A stretch of 64,000 bases of DNA. Origin: Linyphia triangularis (taxonomy: Eukaryota; Arthropoda; Arachnida; Araneae; Linyphiidae). How positions within the stretch are numbered: position 1 is the stretch's first letter; each line of letters begins with the position of its first letter. Of the stretch, positions 45,540 to 57,660 are shown piece by piece. A program made the position numbers and the translations under genes. The notes beneath the pieces were generated by a model that was not told where the DNA came from, ran no database searches, and saw only the letters and a program-made list of their open reading frames with translations. The DNA lies in the NCBI GenBank assembly GCA_963978545.1, contig OZ021721.1, positions 39,667,348 to 39,731,347 of the forward strand, read 5' to 3'.

Positions 45540-47339
45540 GATATGTTGCTCTAGGTGACCAGCATATGCTATTTAGCTTGTACAAGAGTATTTAATATTA
45601 CTAGTGAGCCTGTGTGTAGTCTGCACAGTTAAGATTACCTAGAGGAATTACACTTTTGGAAATTCATCAAAGTTAGATATTGCTGAGAGATAAATGATTC
45701 ATTAGAATTCCTTTACGTGCTTAAATTGGTATTTTTCTTTCCTTTAGAACTGCCATATATATATGCTCATTTACGTTTCCATTTATTAGACTAATTTTAA
45801 AGCATCAAATTTGAAATGAGATGTTAATTAAAGCTTGTAAAGGGAAAACTGTATTAATGCTCATCAGAATGCTAAGAAAAGAACAGCTAAAAGTTATAAA
45901 TAATTCAAAACTGTTTACGCATTTTCATGGTATTGTCTTGAACTATCCTACGGGAGCCGTTGTTTCCCTCATTAAAAACTTCCAAAAAATATAATATTCT
46001 GGTGTAGTGTATCCCTCGTATAGATTTTGTGCTAGAAAATATCCATCACAAATAAACAAGCATGAGAGTTTTTTAAATTTTTTTTTTTTTTTTAAAGGAA
46101 AGGCTTTAATTGACTTTTTCAGTATCTGGTATAGCAAATAACATAATAAATTTGGTTTTTAAATGAAACATTACCCTATAACATTATCAGCAAATAAAGA
46201 AATATTACTCTAAGCCCTTTAAAGTTAAATAAAAAAATTTTGGTGAATATATGTAACAGTTGAAACTTTTGCTTTGGTAAAGAAGTTTTCATTAAAAGCT
46301 AAAAAATAAATTTTGTTATAAGCTGAACGTACTCACTAATAAAGGTTTTGGATCAATGGGGTTGGGATCAATTTCTTTTAGCCCCGCAAAAATGTAGATG
46401 CCATGGCTGTGCTGCTAAAACAAAGACATTTAAGTCATTATCAATTCCGAAAAAGGTGGTGTTTAAAAAATCGTTATTTATTTAAAATTTAGGTAACGCC
46501 TGTACATATATCCCTCAACTGAAATGTTACATAATTTATTTAGAAACAAATCATAATTTATAATAAATATAATTTTATCCAACCCTTAAAAATTTGTTGA
46601 GAACCGTTTAGTCATTTAAAGTAAATTAGTAAAAAAACCAACCAACGCACACATTTTTTATATTAGTATAAAATTTCCTAGATATGAATATCGATAATTT
46701 CACAGAAATCGCTCAACCTGTCTCATTACAACCAATTTACTTGCACAATTTTATATCAGGGATTGAAGTTTCGACATTGTTGAGCTTTACGATCTCTCAC
46801 TGCAGTATCTTTGTAATTCTATCACAGTCGCAATACTTAATTTGAAAGACCATTCAAATCAACAGTCATTTACATTAACATCGATTTCTATAGAAATTGG
46901 TAGAAAAATACATTATTTTTGCACTGATTTTTTTCATTATGCAGATGTCTTAGCCTTTTACTTAAATGAACCTGTTTTTCACTATTGATTTAGTATAAGT
47001 GGAAAAAAAGGGATCGTCACACATGAAAAAAACTTTTCAGAAATAGTATATGAGATATTTAGCAAAGCCTAGAAATAGAATTAAGTGCCGTTTGGTTATT
47101 TAAAGTGGCTTATTAAAAAAACAGACAACTTAAAATTTTTTGTATTAATATGGATTGCCAAGATGTGATAAATGAAAACTTCACTGAAATCCTTTAAGTC
47201 TTCGCAAATTTACAGAAAATGGAGTTTCTCAATATTATATTAGAAAGGACTAATTTTTTATTTCTTAGCTCTATGATCAGCCAGAGAATAAAATTTACAG
47301 TTCTTCTAATAATGAGCCTTCAGGGGTGCCAATTCAAAT
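45540..47339. other. AT-rich intergenic sequence with a LINE-like tail
   Basis: No gene was recognised. Around 46575-46680 the order TTGTTGAGAACCGTTTAGTC, AACCAACCAACGC, TTTATATTAGT resembles a LINE-like 3' end and is similar in plan to 16015-16140. Confidence 0.4.
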
Positions 47340-47843
47340 CACCAAGAGCTCACTGTTATGGCCACCTCGTTCTTCCGACTTATCCCCTCTGGATTTCTTC
47401 TTGCGGGGCTATGTAGAGGACATATAGTAATATTCCTCTGTAGCTGACACTAAAGTGGTTAAGACTTGAATCACACATACCAATCCAGTCTATTTCGCAA
47501 TAATTTCTAGCGAATACGTGAATAGAACTAGAGGACAACTTGGAAGTGGTTCGAGCTACGAAAAGGCGCACACTTTGAAATACGATAGTGGATTGTTCGA
47601 TAGAAATTATCTGTATTTGTAATTTTAAAATAAAAATAATTATTACCGATTTTCTGGAGTTTTTACGACATTATCCCATGTGTTTGAGGTACAGCGCCAT
47701 TTATATGCAACATTTTGAACTATGTATTTCATTTGCTCAAGAAATTCCCAAGAAGCATTTTAGTGCAAACCGCAGTATTGTACACCAATTACTTAATTTT
47801 TTATTGAAATTTAAATTATTTCGAAGACTTTTGGGACACCCGG
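47340..47843 (+). pseudogene. Tc1/mariner-related transposase remnant
   Basis: The frame at about 47368-47420 encodes WPPRSSDLSPLDFFLRGYVE, the well-conserved segment around the last catalytic Asp of arthropod DDE transposases. Downstream the frame breaks, but DNA at 47415-47520 aligns with 10940-11035. The sequence TTTTGGGACACCCGG at 47829-47843 looks like the outer inverted repeat of such an element; its left partner was not found. No intact frame remains. Confidence 0.6.
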
Positions 47844-48079
47844 AATAAGATTCAATTTGGGATTGGTAAGTCTTTTGCTTCTTCAAGTAAAACTGGTCTT
47901 AAAGAAACTTTTCCGATATATATGGACCTCTAGCTTCCGTTCCGTTCAACAGATCCGAGATGAGATTTCAGGTATAATTATTCAGAGGTATGAGCACGGG
48001 ATTCTGAGAATGGCAACAAAATGGCGCTCACAGTGTCGGTTAAAGGTACAGACTCGAAATTTTCGAATGGCAACGCCTA
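47844..48079. other. Unassigned sequence
   Basis: Moderate GC sequence between the transposase remnant and an inverted repeat. An open frame spans 47857-48183 but shows no family resemblance and runs into the inverted repeat. Confidence 0.35.
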
Positions 48080-48430
48080 CTTTTTCCCGTCGCAAAATGC
48101 TCAGCGCAGGCGAAAACCTTAAAGTGCGGTATGTGTATCACAAAAAACGGACGCGTTGCGCACGCACAAGCTCAGCTCTGTGAACGGCAAATAAAAACAC
48201 GATCTGGGAGCACGGAGGAAATTTGCATTTGACAGAGGCCAAAGACACCAATCATTGATGAAAACACATACTGGTCAAAGAAAACTTTTATTTGGATTAC
48301 ACATTTCCCACATGAGTGCCATCACCGGCAATTTCATCATTATTTTGCGCGCACATAACGAGTTCTTTTTTTTGTGATACACCTACCGTTCCAACTATCT
48401 TTAGTGTTTTCGCACGCGCCCTGCTAGTAA
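48080..48430. mobile_element. Inverted-repeat (MITE-like) element
   Basis: GTGTATCACAAAAAACGGAC at about 48130 is inverted at 48356-48387 (TTTTTTTTGTGATACACC). Similarity continues outward (GGCGAAAACCTTAAAG against CTTTAGTGTTTTCGC) and inward (GCGCACGC against GCGCGCAC). Arms are about 60 bp and imperfect, around a loop of roughly 180 bp. Ends and target duplication are not sharply defined. Confidence 0.5.
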
Positions 48431-50324
48431 TCCTATTACTTGAACTAGTGCATATTGCAAAAACTGTGTTATCTAGCTTTGGTATGAGATTTTTTTTTTA
48501 TTTTACTGACATATTTTTCTATTGCTGAGCGTTTTAAATTCAATATTAATTATGCAGACATTTAAATATTAACTTACATTTTGCAAGTCTCATCAATTTT
48601 AAATCCTAATCCTAGAAATTTAATCATTCTTTTGGTGGCAGATTCTTCTTTTGGTATAATGAGTTGAAAAAAGCGTTGGCCTTATAATGTATTCTTTTTA
48701 TCCACCTTTTTGGAAAATGATATTGTTCTTTTAAAAGATATTTCTGGAACATAATTGCTAGGAAAAACTCGGTAATTCTGCATTTGTTTTTAATTACGTA
48801 GTAAACCTGCAATTTGAAATGGATTGTGAGGAGGATTTTTTTTATTGTAATTGGGGTTTGTGACTAATGTTAGAGTCAAAGAAATAGTTTTACAACATAA
48901 ATAGTTTTAAAATGCCTTATCAAAGGAATAATTGCTTTTAGGTAGAAAAAATATTGTTAACTGTCTTATGCAAATCTACAATATAAATTTCGTATGAGCA
49001 AATACCATAACAATCAACTGTACATTGAAATTGTAAATGGAATTTTTAAGGATAAAATAATTTTGTTCGGGTAGAACAATACAAAACGCACATTTGAAAA
49101 CATTGTTATATTTATCTTTAAATGCCGTCTTTCAGTATTTCATTCAGTTTAGTTACAAAACAAAGGAACCTTTTTCTATTCCCCAGAAAGTACAAAATAT
49201 TTTCCAAAAGAAATTTTTAAAGAAATATTTTTCAGAAAATGACGAATATTATTTTCATACTAAATTAGAAGAAGTTAAATTTTTAAATTTGTTAACACCA
49301 ACATTAACAATTAACAGGTCTCTAGAATTTTAGCAGGTGGTACTATTAAAATAGAAAAAGAATAGCGATGCATTATTTTGAGATGCTAGTACTAAATAAG
49401 TTATAACTTCAAACTTAATTAAACTGCTTTTATTTTTTTCTGACCACACGTTGTCAAAAAAATATTTCGATGATAATGTTGTTTATTAAAAATTTCGAAT
49501 TACTTCTATTGGAAAAAATTGTAATAGATAATTTTGTGATCTTCCTTAACTCATGTAAAATGAAAGAACCTTGCCTTTTCTACAAAAATAAAAACCTGAT
49601 GGTAATAGATACTTGGTATATCGGGGTAGGTTTTCGACTAGCTAATTTGAGCCTAAACACAAAAGAGGTTTTCGCACAGAGTAACCACTACTAGGAATAA
49701 GTATTAGCCAAAGTGAAAGCAAGATTGTTAAAAAAATAAAAATTTCAAAAATATCAGCAGACATTGATGCTTTTCAAATTTTTACAGGACATTTGAGGTA
49801 ATTGGGAAGATTTTCTACTTCCATGAGTAAAAATGTAAGTGAAAGTGCAAATTCCTGAAGCTTAAAATCTACTAAAGACTTCACTGAAATCATATCAATG
49901 TGCCGTAACAAAGTACGGTAAATTTAGCTTGCAGTATATATTTGTTTTATAAAATGTATCTTATGAGTTTTATGTGAGATGTTTGGTAAATAGGGTTTCC
50001 CTGAAAAAAAAATCGGGTTACTCTGTCAAAGTTACCGTGTACCACTCATCCGATTTATAGAATTTTGATTGCATACTACTCTAAAAATCCCCTTTAAAAA
50101 TACTATTTAGAGTTCTACTTTTGGTAAATAATTCTGTTTAGGTAAAAATTTAAGGAGATATATTTAAAACTTCAATCATTCCTAAAATAACTAATTTACA
50201 TATAAGTACTTAAAACGCCCTATTTTCTTCTAGTAGCAAAAATTTAAACTGATATTTCTTTCTTTCTTTATTTAGTTTATTGAGAAAATTTCAACCCATA
50301 TTTATTTCTTCATTTAGTTGAGAG
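48431..50324. other. AT-rich intergenic sequence
   Basis: No gene was recognised. Open frames at 49094-49333 and 49470-49694 have no known motif and normal background composition. Confidence 0.45.
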
Positions 50325-51626
50325 CATGAAAAAATAAAAACGATGACTATATCCGAATGATGACTATATCTCCTGTTCTAAAAGTTATAGAATGTTGCGA
50401 ACTGTGCCAAAGTAATTTATTTATTTGTTTGTTTATTTGTGTATTTATTTATTTTGAAGAGGGGGTAGGAGTTTTCTAAGTAAATTTAACTCTAACTTTG
50501 AAAATTTCAATACTAACTCCAATATTTTTCATTTTCATTCGATCTAGAATACTTCATTTCACGAAATATAAAATTTCAGTTGATTATGTTGAAAATCACG
50601 CCACTTATGAGCAAAGAGCAACTTTCAAAATTAAGAAGTGTAATTTTAAAGTCCCCTGAAAGCAAGCAAACGGACGCGTACTTCAGGACATTACAGGTAT
50701 TAGTCTAAAACTACTAAGTATTATTATGTCATGTTTAATAAGAGGCTTATACAAAATTTGTAAATTAACTCAATTAGAAATGAATTTCAGTGTAACATAT
50801 TTAATAAAGTTGAAGATGGTCTAACTTCAAACGCAGGAATTTGAAGGAAAGGCAGGAGTTTGATGCATACCTCCAAAAACTTCCGAGTTACCAAAATTTA
50901 TAGCACATTTCAATATTCGTTTGTGACTGTCATTAATCTACTAGTGAAAAATATAAATTTACTACCAATGATTCCAATAGTTCTAAAAGATAAAATAAAT
51001 GCTTAACATTTTTACATTGAAACTTTTTTTACTTCAATAAAACTTTAAATAATTTAAAATGTAATCTAGTATATAATCTCCAAAAGTAGGCTTTAACAGT
51101 TTTGCTAAATTATTGAAAAAAAAAAAGTGTTTATAATTAAATTGTTATTACATTTGTTTTATTAATAATTAATTATTAGAAAACCTTTTAATGTAAAAGT
51201 TGCATACTATTTATGTTTTTTTCTTTATCAAACTATTATTTAAAAGAAAAACTACCAAAATATATTAATTATTTAACAATTTCTAGCTAAAAACAAATGT
51301 TCGATTTAACATTAATTTGCCATTACTTTGTCATCATTTAAATTATAAACCATTCCTTGAAAAGCTGTAAAATTTGTATTTTCACCTTTTTTTTGTATGC
51401 TGAATATTAATATGGCATAATATTATGGAGTTGCTGTCTAACTTTTTAAACTTTGGTTTCGATTTAATATATAGATTACCTCTCGTAACAAAACCACAAT
51501 ACACTTATTAAATTACCTTATGATAACTATTTACCGTCCATGAATTACAATGTCATTTTTATAGCTTCATCAATTAGAATACAATATATAGTTATCGTTC
51601 ATATTTTTTTTTGCATTCTGTACAAT
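50325..51626. mobile_element. Large-TIR non-autonomous element, copy I
   Basis: The left 420 bp align with 61125-61570 and 63282-63680, sharing ATTTCAATAC.AAC, TTATGTTGAAAA.CACG, CACTTATGAGC and TATTAGTCTAAAA. The right 400 bp align with 62760-63080, sharing TTTAACATTAATTT, CATTTAAATTA, GGCATAATATTATG-like and CTTTTTAAACTTTGG-like blocks. The two outer ends are inverted copies of each other (ACGATGACTATAT against ATATAGTTATCGT). No coding region is seen. Confidence 0.6.
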
Positions 51627-53359
51627 AATGCACCCAGTTCATTATGATTTCCCTACATAAGTATGATAACCAATATAATAATTTCAGCTGGCATTTCTTG
51701 GAAACATTTTACGAGCAAGAATGTCATAATATATTACTGTTTGACAAATGACGCGTAATTACCTTTTTGTTTATTGTCAATAGTGCCGATACTCAGTATA
51801 AGAGTATCGTAAAACAGTAATATCGAACGACAGAAAGGAAAGTGATCATAGAAATGATTTTGTGGTTTCAGCTTTGACGACCATATAGAAAACAACGAGC
51901 GGAAGCGAAGATTACAAAAAGGAAGAAAAAACGTGCACAAAAATAACCCATCACCCAACTTCACCGCAGTTCGTGCCAGCTTTTGTGCGGCCGGTGAGCC
52001 GACGCATTATGGGAAAGCTTTTCTCAAATTTGAAATCCCTCGAAACGCTTCGGTAAGCAGGTTTTGTAAGGCAGTTTTCCTACGTAAGTATTGTTCTCAA
52101 GAAATGGGACTTTTCTCAAAGCAACGCATTCTTTTTGAGTTTTGTTTGTTGCTTTTTGGGAAATTGTGGAGAACCCCTCCCCCCAACACCCATGCAATGA
52201 AAGTAGGAATGATTTGGAGGGGAAATATCTCCCCACAGATTGACATGCAAGTCGAGCAATTCTGAAATATATTTCAACTCTGAATGAAACTCCGGAGATA
52301 CAACTGAATATGGTAGAGTCGAGTCATAAAAGTGAACATATTTTTGCTAATTAAATTTTCTTTTGTTTCAGTGAGTTTCATGTAATTTAGATTTTTGCAA
52401 ACAAACTAACTCTACGGTTTGGAGTGTTTTGCACGTTTTTTATTAGAAGATGTTTATTTCTAGAATATAAGAGAAATATTGACTTGTATTCAACAATAAA
52501 AAAGGAGAAATAATTCAACAATTTTAAACTGAATTATGAACTATAATTAAATAGGATATTCTAGTTTGATTTAGTTATTGGTAACATGGAATTTTATGAA
52601 AGAGGCACGGGAATACTAATTTCTTTTTATTCTAAAATTCTCTACTTGTACATATATTTTTTTACCATTGAATGAAACTGGACATCTATTGAGATTTTTG
52701 TATTTATCTATAGAGATTTGGTTGATATTGTTTTTCCAATTATGTTATGAATTTCAAGCTGGTCATATCTTATGAGTTTTAATTGCATCCTTTTGTGTAG
52801 GAATAATCTTATTGTTATAATATAGAGTGTTTTATGAAAATCACATTAAAATTATAAATGCTTGCAATTCGTACTTAAACATTCTGCTGGTAGTTGGCCC
52901 ACAATATTTAATTAAAACTTGGCATAACACAGTAAATGCACTAATCTTAATCTGTAATTTCGCATTTGCGAATTACTAATTCAATTGTTATTCCTTCAAC
53001 ACACTAAATTCAGTGCAATATACCTCTATCCAAAGTAAACCGATAGTTAAAACCTTAAAACTAAATATTTATTTAACTGAAATAAAATAAAAAACCTTTT
53101 GCTTATTTAATGAATTGAAGTTATATATTTAGGTATGATACATATGGAATTGAATGCTTTGAAAACAATGGAAAACATGCTTCAAAGATGATTTAGCACC
53201 CAAACCACAACTTTTAAATAAATATTTAGAAAACTAAGGAGTGAAATGTACTAAAAATTCAGCTGAAGGTGAATAAATATTTATAGTATATAAATTATAG
53301 TATAGTACACGAGAAAGTCTGCAGTTTCATAAAAATTATTCTACGGATTTTTCAGTAAT
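51627..53359. other. AT-rich intergenic sequence; GC-richer patch at 51900-52265
   Basis: A 110-codon frame at 51933-52265 lies in a patch richer in G+C than its surroundings. It has no recognised motif, and the opposite strand is also open, so I do not call it a gene. Nothing else was recognised. Confidence 0.4.
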
Positions 53360-53521
53360 CCCCCCCCCCCCTTTTAGTATATATTAATCCAATCCGAGAG
53401 ACCAAGGATAAAATTAGCATTTTATTCCATTTTTGGTTGTATATTACAAGGTGTCAATTTATTTTTGGATGAAAATGACTATTTATTTCACTACTCTTCT
53501 CTCTCTCTCCCCCCCCCCCTC
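53360..53521. repeat. Low-complexity: poly(C) and CT-rich runs
   Basis: Twelve consecutive C at 53360-53371, and a CTCTCTCTC-(C)10-CTCTGTCTC run at about 53496-53528. Confidence 0.7.
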
Positions 53522-53528
53522 TGTCTCT

Positions 53529-53999
53529 ACTTTTTTTAAAGTTAATGCTCTTTTAAATGCTGTTTTAAAATTGGTTTCTTTTGAGTTATTTCACAAGTAG
53601 TTTAATGAAGTGAATAATTACGTGATAAAGGTTGGCTCTTACAAAATGAGATCAAAGGTCTAGTTGTAGCGTTTTCTGGCTAAATGGTTATGAATTCATA
53701 GCAATTTACATAATTTGAGTGAATAATACATAATTTAAGTGATTAATATTCAAATTATATCTAAAATTTTGTGCTGACTGAATGAAATGGCCATTTTTTA
53801 CTTTCATTCATAGCATCAATTTAAAAGAAAAGAACAGTTCTTAAATTACAATACTCATATTTACATAGTATCAACTTTAAAAAAGTACTTCTTTGAATGA
53901 AATTCAAATTCTTATTGGCATTTTGCAATAAATATTTCCTCTAATCACGCATTTTAATGAAACTAATTTGTTTAATTACCATATTATTATAACATCCAC
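53529..53999. other. AT-rich intergenic sequence
   Basis: Nothing recognisable. Confidence 0.5.
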
Positions 54000-54425
54000 C
54001 CTCCAAACAAACTCCGCGCTCTTCTTAAGTAAATACCTTCGATGAGGCAATGCCAATTCTACCATCTGAATTTCAACGGCAGTGATTATCCAAGAAAGAT
54101 TCCTGCCGATAAGGGAAACTGAATTACGATTTTAGTAATCTAAACTCAACCTGTTAGACGCGCGTGCTTGCAATGTGATAGTACCGGTTAAGGCTTCTAG
54201 CTACCCGACGCCATTTAACAGTGAAGTGTCGTCGACTGTTTGCACATTCCTCGCTCCTCAGCGGAATTCGTGTAATTAAACAAATGCCGTTAAAGGACAT
54301 TTATTGCACATCTCTCACGGCTCAGGTCGACAGACACAGACAGTGAGGGATGGGTAGAGGAAGGCAAATTGAAATTCACCCACATACAAAGTGTCAAGTC
54401 AGGAGCTGCTCTTTAAGTGGTTAAT
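54000..54425. other. GC-elevated non-coding island, possible regulatory element
   Basis: This ~420-bp stretch is clearly less AT-rich than several kilobases on each side. It has no inverted ends, no tRNA-like promoter and no open frame with a domain. It contains homeodomain-type TAATTA-like cores (GTGTAATTAAAC near 54271) and TTTATTGCAC (54299-54308) next to GTCGACTG/GTCGAC motifs. I infer a possible conserved regulatory sequence, but an old repeat is equally compatible. Confidence 0.3.
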
Positions 54426-55436
54426 AATGGGGCCAGATTCGCTAACTTCCAACAAAATTATTTGCGCCTCATTTATTTTTAACTCGGGTTCAAATTGGTT
54501 TATGTGGGAGGGGGAATTTTTCAAAGGAGATTTTCTTTCTTAGGGCCGCAAATATTACCAGCTGCAATTTGTTAGAGAGGAGACATTGTACAGGCGGTGA
54601 TAGATTCGGAGGGAAGAAAAGTTTTTTTCTTGTTTGTTGTCAATGTTACTTAATGTAGGAATAGTTAATTTTAGGTTGTAGAGTGAGAAAATAGTGAAAA
54701 AGAAAGATACTATGGTGTTGGGATAATTCCTGTTTTTATTGCTAAAGCAACTAAATATGTGTTGAAGATTAATTAAATTCAAAACCATCAAAATATGCAT
54801 ATTAAATAAAACTGTCATTAGATTGAAATTAAATACTATTTCTCACAATCCATGTAAACTTTGTAGAGATAATTACATGGAATATAGTTATGTCATTTAA
54901 TATTTTCTAATTATTCCCTGTTTCGAAATATACTTTATATAAGAAAAGTAATTCAACATTTTAGTTATATAGTATGAAATAGAGCTGGGAAGCGGGACCA
55001 TGCAAGCAGTATCGTATAATAAATTAATGCTAGAAATATATTAAAAGTAATAGATTTAGCTATGTATTATTAAAAACACCTGAGGTATAGTTTTGCATTC
55101 ATAAAATTGTATATATTGATTTTTTGTATAATACATGACATTAAAATTTATCTTAATATTAAATGCTTATTATTTTTATAGTAATTGTGATGTTTATAGA
55201 GGAACATAAAAATACTTGTTTATCACTTACTACTTTATAGTTCGGTACATAATAGATATAACATTTAATTACTAAGCGAAATCTTGATATACTTATAATA
55301 TACTTAGGGTTGGGTATGTGTGTCTAGCGCAAAGGCTATACAAGGGCCAAGCTGCGCTATTAATATATGTTCAATATTTTAGAGTAAAAACTCTCAATTA
55401 GCGAAGGAAATTTAGACTGAGGCTCGATTTAAAAAA
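54426..55436. other. AT-rich intergenic sequence
   Basis: No gene was recognised; the minus-strand open frame at 54555-54818 has no known motif. Confidence 0.5.
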
Positions 55437-55512
55437 AAAAAATAAGCGAAAAGTTTTTCCTGTATAAAATATATATATATTTTATACAGGAAAAACTTTT
55501 CGCTTATTTTTT
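55437..55512. repeat. Perfect 76-bp palindrome
   Basis: Each arm is 38 bp with no mismatch and no spacer: AAAAAATAAGCGAAAAG then TTTTTCCTGTATAAAATATAT, mirrored about 55474/55475. Further (TA)n sequence follows on the right. It could extrude as a cruciform or fold as one long hairpin. Confidence 0.95.
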
Positions 55513-55611
55513 ATATATATATATATATGGCGTGAAAACTATTATAATGCAGGGTATATATACAGCATTTTTTTAATTAAAGCTCAACTTTAAAAAAGCT
55601 CTAAAATAAAT

Positions 55612-55675
55612 CATTGGTCAGAAGATCGGAAATTTGACCTGTATATACTTGAAGAAGGGAGGAAAGGTAAAGCAT
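55612..55675 (-). repeat. Half-copy of the 59.24-kb foldback family
   Basis: TGGTCAGAAGATCGGAAATT, GACCTGTATATACTTGAAGA and AGGGA..AAA then CATAAG follow in the same order as the reverse complement of 59385-59450. Only one arm is recognisable. The following ~280 bp is moderately GC-rich and unassigned. Confidence 0.5.
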
Positions 55676-56299
55676 AAGCCACACAATTTTACACTGCCAC
55701 GACCTAGATCATTCAGTGTCTACCCAGAAAGGTAGAATTAAAATTTAGAATCACGAAGTCCAAATGCTACGAAGGCACCCCGCCACAGCTCTTGACTGGC
55801 CGGGTAAGCGGTGTCGCATTGCTTCAGTGAGAGCCACTACAAAATGATTCTTAGTAGGTTCCTTGATTCGTTTTAATGTATATCAGATTTTGAGGGAAAG
55901 TAGTTCTACCATTTTTGGCAGGAAGTCTGTCCTCAACTCCCATTTAACTTACGCCGCACAGCTTCAATGGGGGGTGCGTAACTTTTTTTTTATGAATAGA
56001 TAGTTTTGGTGTCGGTCTATTTTCCTTAAGTTGTTGGAGGTTTTCATCTATTTTCTATCTTCTAAAAGGAGTTTCAAGCAAGATGCACATTTTATCATAA
56101 CGGACACCATGTTTCAAAGTAGATAACTTAAGAAATTATAAGACATCAAATGTGTAAACATCACAAAAACTGTTTTCGTAAGGATAGATTCTAAAAAATG
56201 TTCCTGCCAACCGCCCTCACCGGTTCACGCAGAGCCAATTAGCTCATGGAATTTCCAAATACTGCTGAAGTTGGAAAATTCCCCTTGGTCTTATTCTAG
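55676..56299. other. Unassigned moderate-GC sequence
   Basis: No gene or known repeat was recognised, although the composition (for example 55770-55830) suggests an old mobile element rather than background. Confidence 0.35.
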
Positions 56300-56500
56300 T
56301 CACCACTCCGTATATAGTACAGTGGAGGAAAAGGTTCATAACAGCAATGGTTGTCATGGTAACGATTCTGCGAAATCGTTTTTTCCCGAACTGGCTGTAG
56401 TCGGGGCCATCGTGAAACCGCTCTTTCCCTCTTTAGTTGATCGGGCCAGACCACAGCAATTGTTTTCGTAAATGACGTCACTCTTTCAATTCCATTAGGT
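56300..56500 (-). repeat. Dispersed repeat, copy 1
   Basis: On the minus strand 56495-56395 reads TGACGTCA, then TGGTCTGGCCCGATCAACTA, AAGAGGGAAAGAGCGGTTTC and CGATGGCCCCG. The same order occurs on the plus strand at 58794-58862. The copies lie in opposite orientation 2.4 kb apart. No known family was recognised. Confidence 0.6.
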
Positions 56501-56548
56501 TTGATTTGATTTTTCCTTCAAGGACTTTTCGCCAACAAAAATGCATTG

Positions 56549-56672
56549 CGTTATTTCTAAAAAAACTCTAGCACACAATATGAAAATTATAAGCAGCTTT
56601 ATCCACCACTGTGTGGTGAAGAAAACTACTAATAATTTTTGTATTATGTGCAAGAGTTTTTTTTTAGAAATT
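56549..56672. repeat. Nested hairpin (inverted repeat with hairpin loop)
   Basis: TTTCTAAAAAAACTCTAGCA, continuing to ATATGAAAATTATAA on the left (56549-56592), is inverted at 56630-56672 with few mismatches. The loop itself contains CCAC/GTGG pairing (56604-56616). It lies just upstream of the Penelope-like remnant. Confidence 0.6.
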
Positions 56673-56689
56673 TAATGATTGATGATTAT

Positions 56690-57660
56690 AAAGGTAATAA
56701 TACTTATCTTAAAGCTTATGTTAAAGTTGATTCGACCAAAAAGGAATTGGATAACAGAATTTTGGCTTTAGTTTAAGATTTCATGCATGAAATATCCTTA
56801 TCTTTTTCCCACAGTTAAATTTCATAAATCTGCTTTGAAATTTCGTTTCGTAACATGCTCTGCAAATTGTTACAATGATTATCTTATATTTTTTTGGGGA
56901 GGATTTTTAAAAATTGTTTTGGAAAAGTTAAAGATGTTTGAAAATCATTTCTTGATTAAAAATAATAAGGAGGTTTTGGATTTTATTAATAATAGCAAAA
57001 TTGAGTTTATTCATACATTTGATTTCGAGAATTTATTCACCAGTATACCTCATGATGATTTAATTCTGATATTTTTGATAATTTTCTTAAAGACCCTAGT
57101 TTAAATGAGGTAGAATTGTTAGAGTTTTGCAAATTTAATAGTTTTGAAAATTATTATTTTAATGGAAACAATTTTTACTGACAAACTAAATGAATTCCTG
57201 AAGGGGAATAGCTTATCTAGCGGCTTTTCCGATTGTTATTTACACATGTTCAAAAAGAGATTTCTAGAATATAGTAATATTGAAGCTTTTAGATATATTG
57301 ATGACTTAATTATTTTTAATTTCAATGATTTGGACAAAATTATAGAGATTTACCTAAAGGATTTGATTTAAAAAAACCAATAGTAATTACAAGAGCGCTC
57401 AGTATCTCGATTTAAATTTAAAGATAATTGATAATTTAGTACATATTGGGTTTATGACAACAGACATGATTTTTAATTTGAAGTTATATGTTTTTCGATT
57501 TTTAATAGCAATTTAAATTTCTAGATTTTTAGAAATATTTATTATACACAACAAAATAAAATTAAGAGTATTTGCAATCCTGCCATGGACTTTAATTTGG
57601 CTTTTGGGATTTTTAGGGACAATTGGAGGAAATATAGATTTACTAAATATTTTTGAATTT
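56690..57660 (+). pseudogene. Penelope-like reverse transcriptase remnant
   Basis: Fragments in several plus frames are collinear. About 56797-56880 gives FPTVKFHKSALKFRFVTC. About 56990-57060 gives IEFIHTFDFENLFTSIPHDD with a likely first catalytic Asp. About 57287-57320 gives FRYIDDLIIFN with the paired catalytic Asp. About 57450-57600 gives YDNRHDF and QNKIKSICNPAMDFN. The K.HK....FRF and FDFE.L(F/Y)TSIPH motifs match Penelope-like elements better than LINE or LTR types. Stops and frameshifts are abundant. No GIY-YIG endonuclease was found. Confidence 0.6.

Noticed and set aside
51933..52265. 110-residue ORF in a GC-richer patch
   Set aside because: No domain recognised and the opposite strand is open as well; not supportable as a gene.
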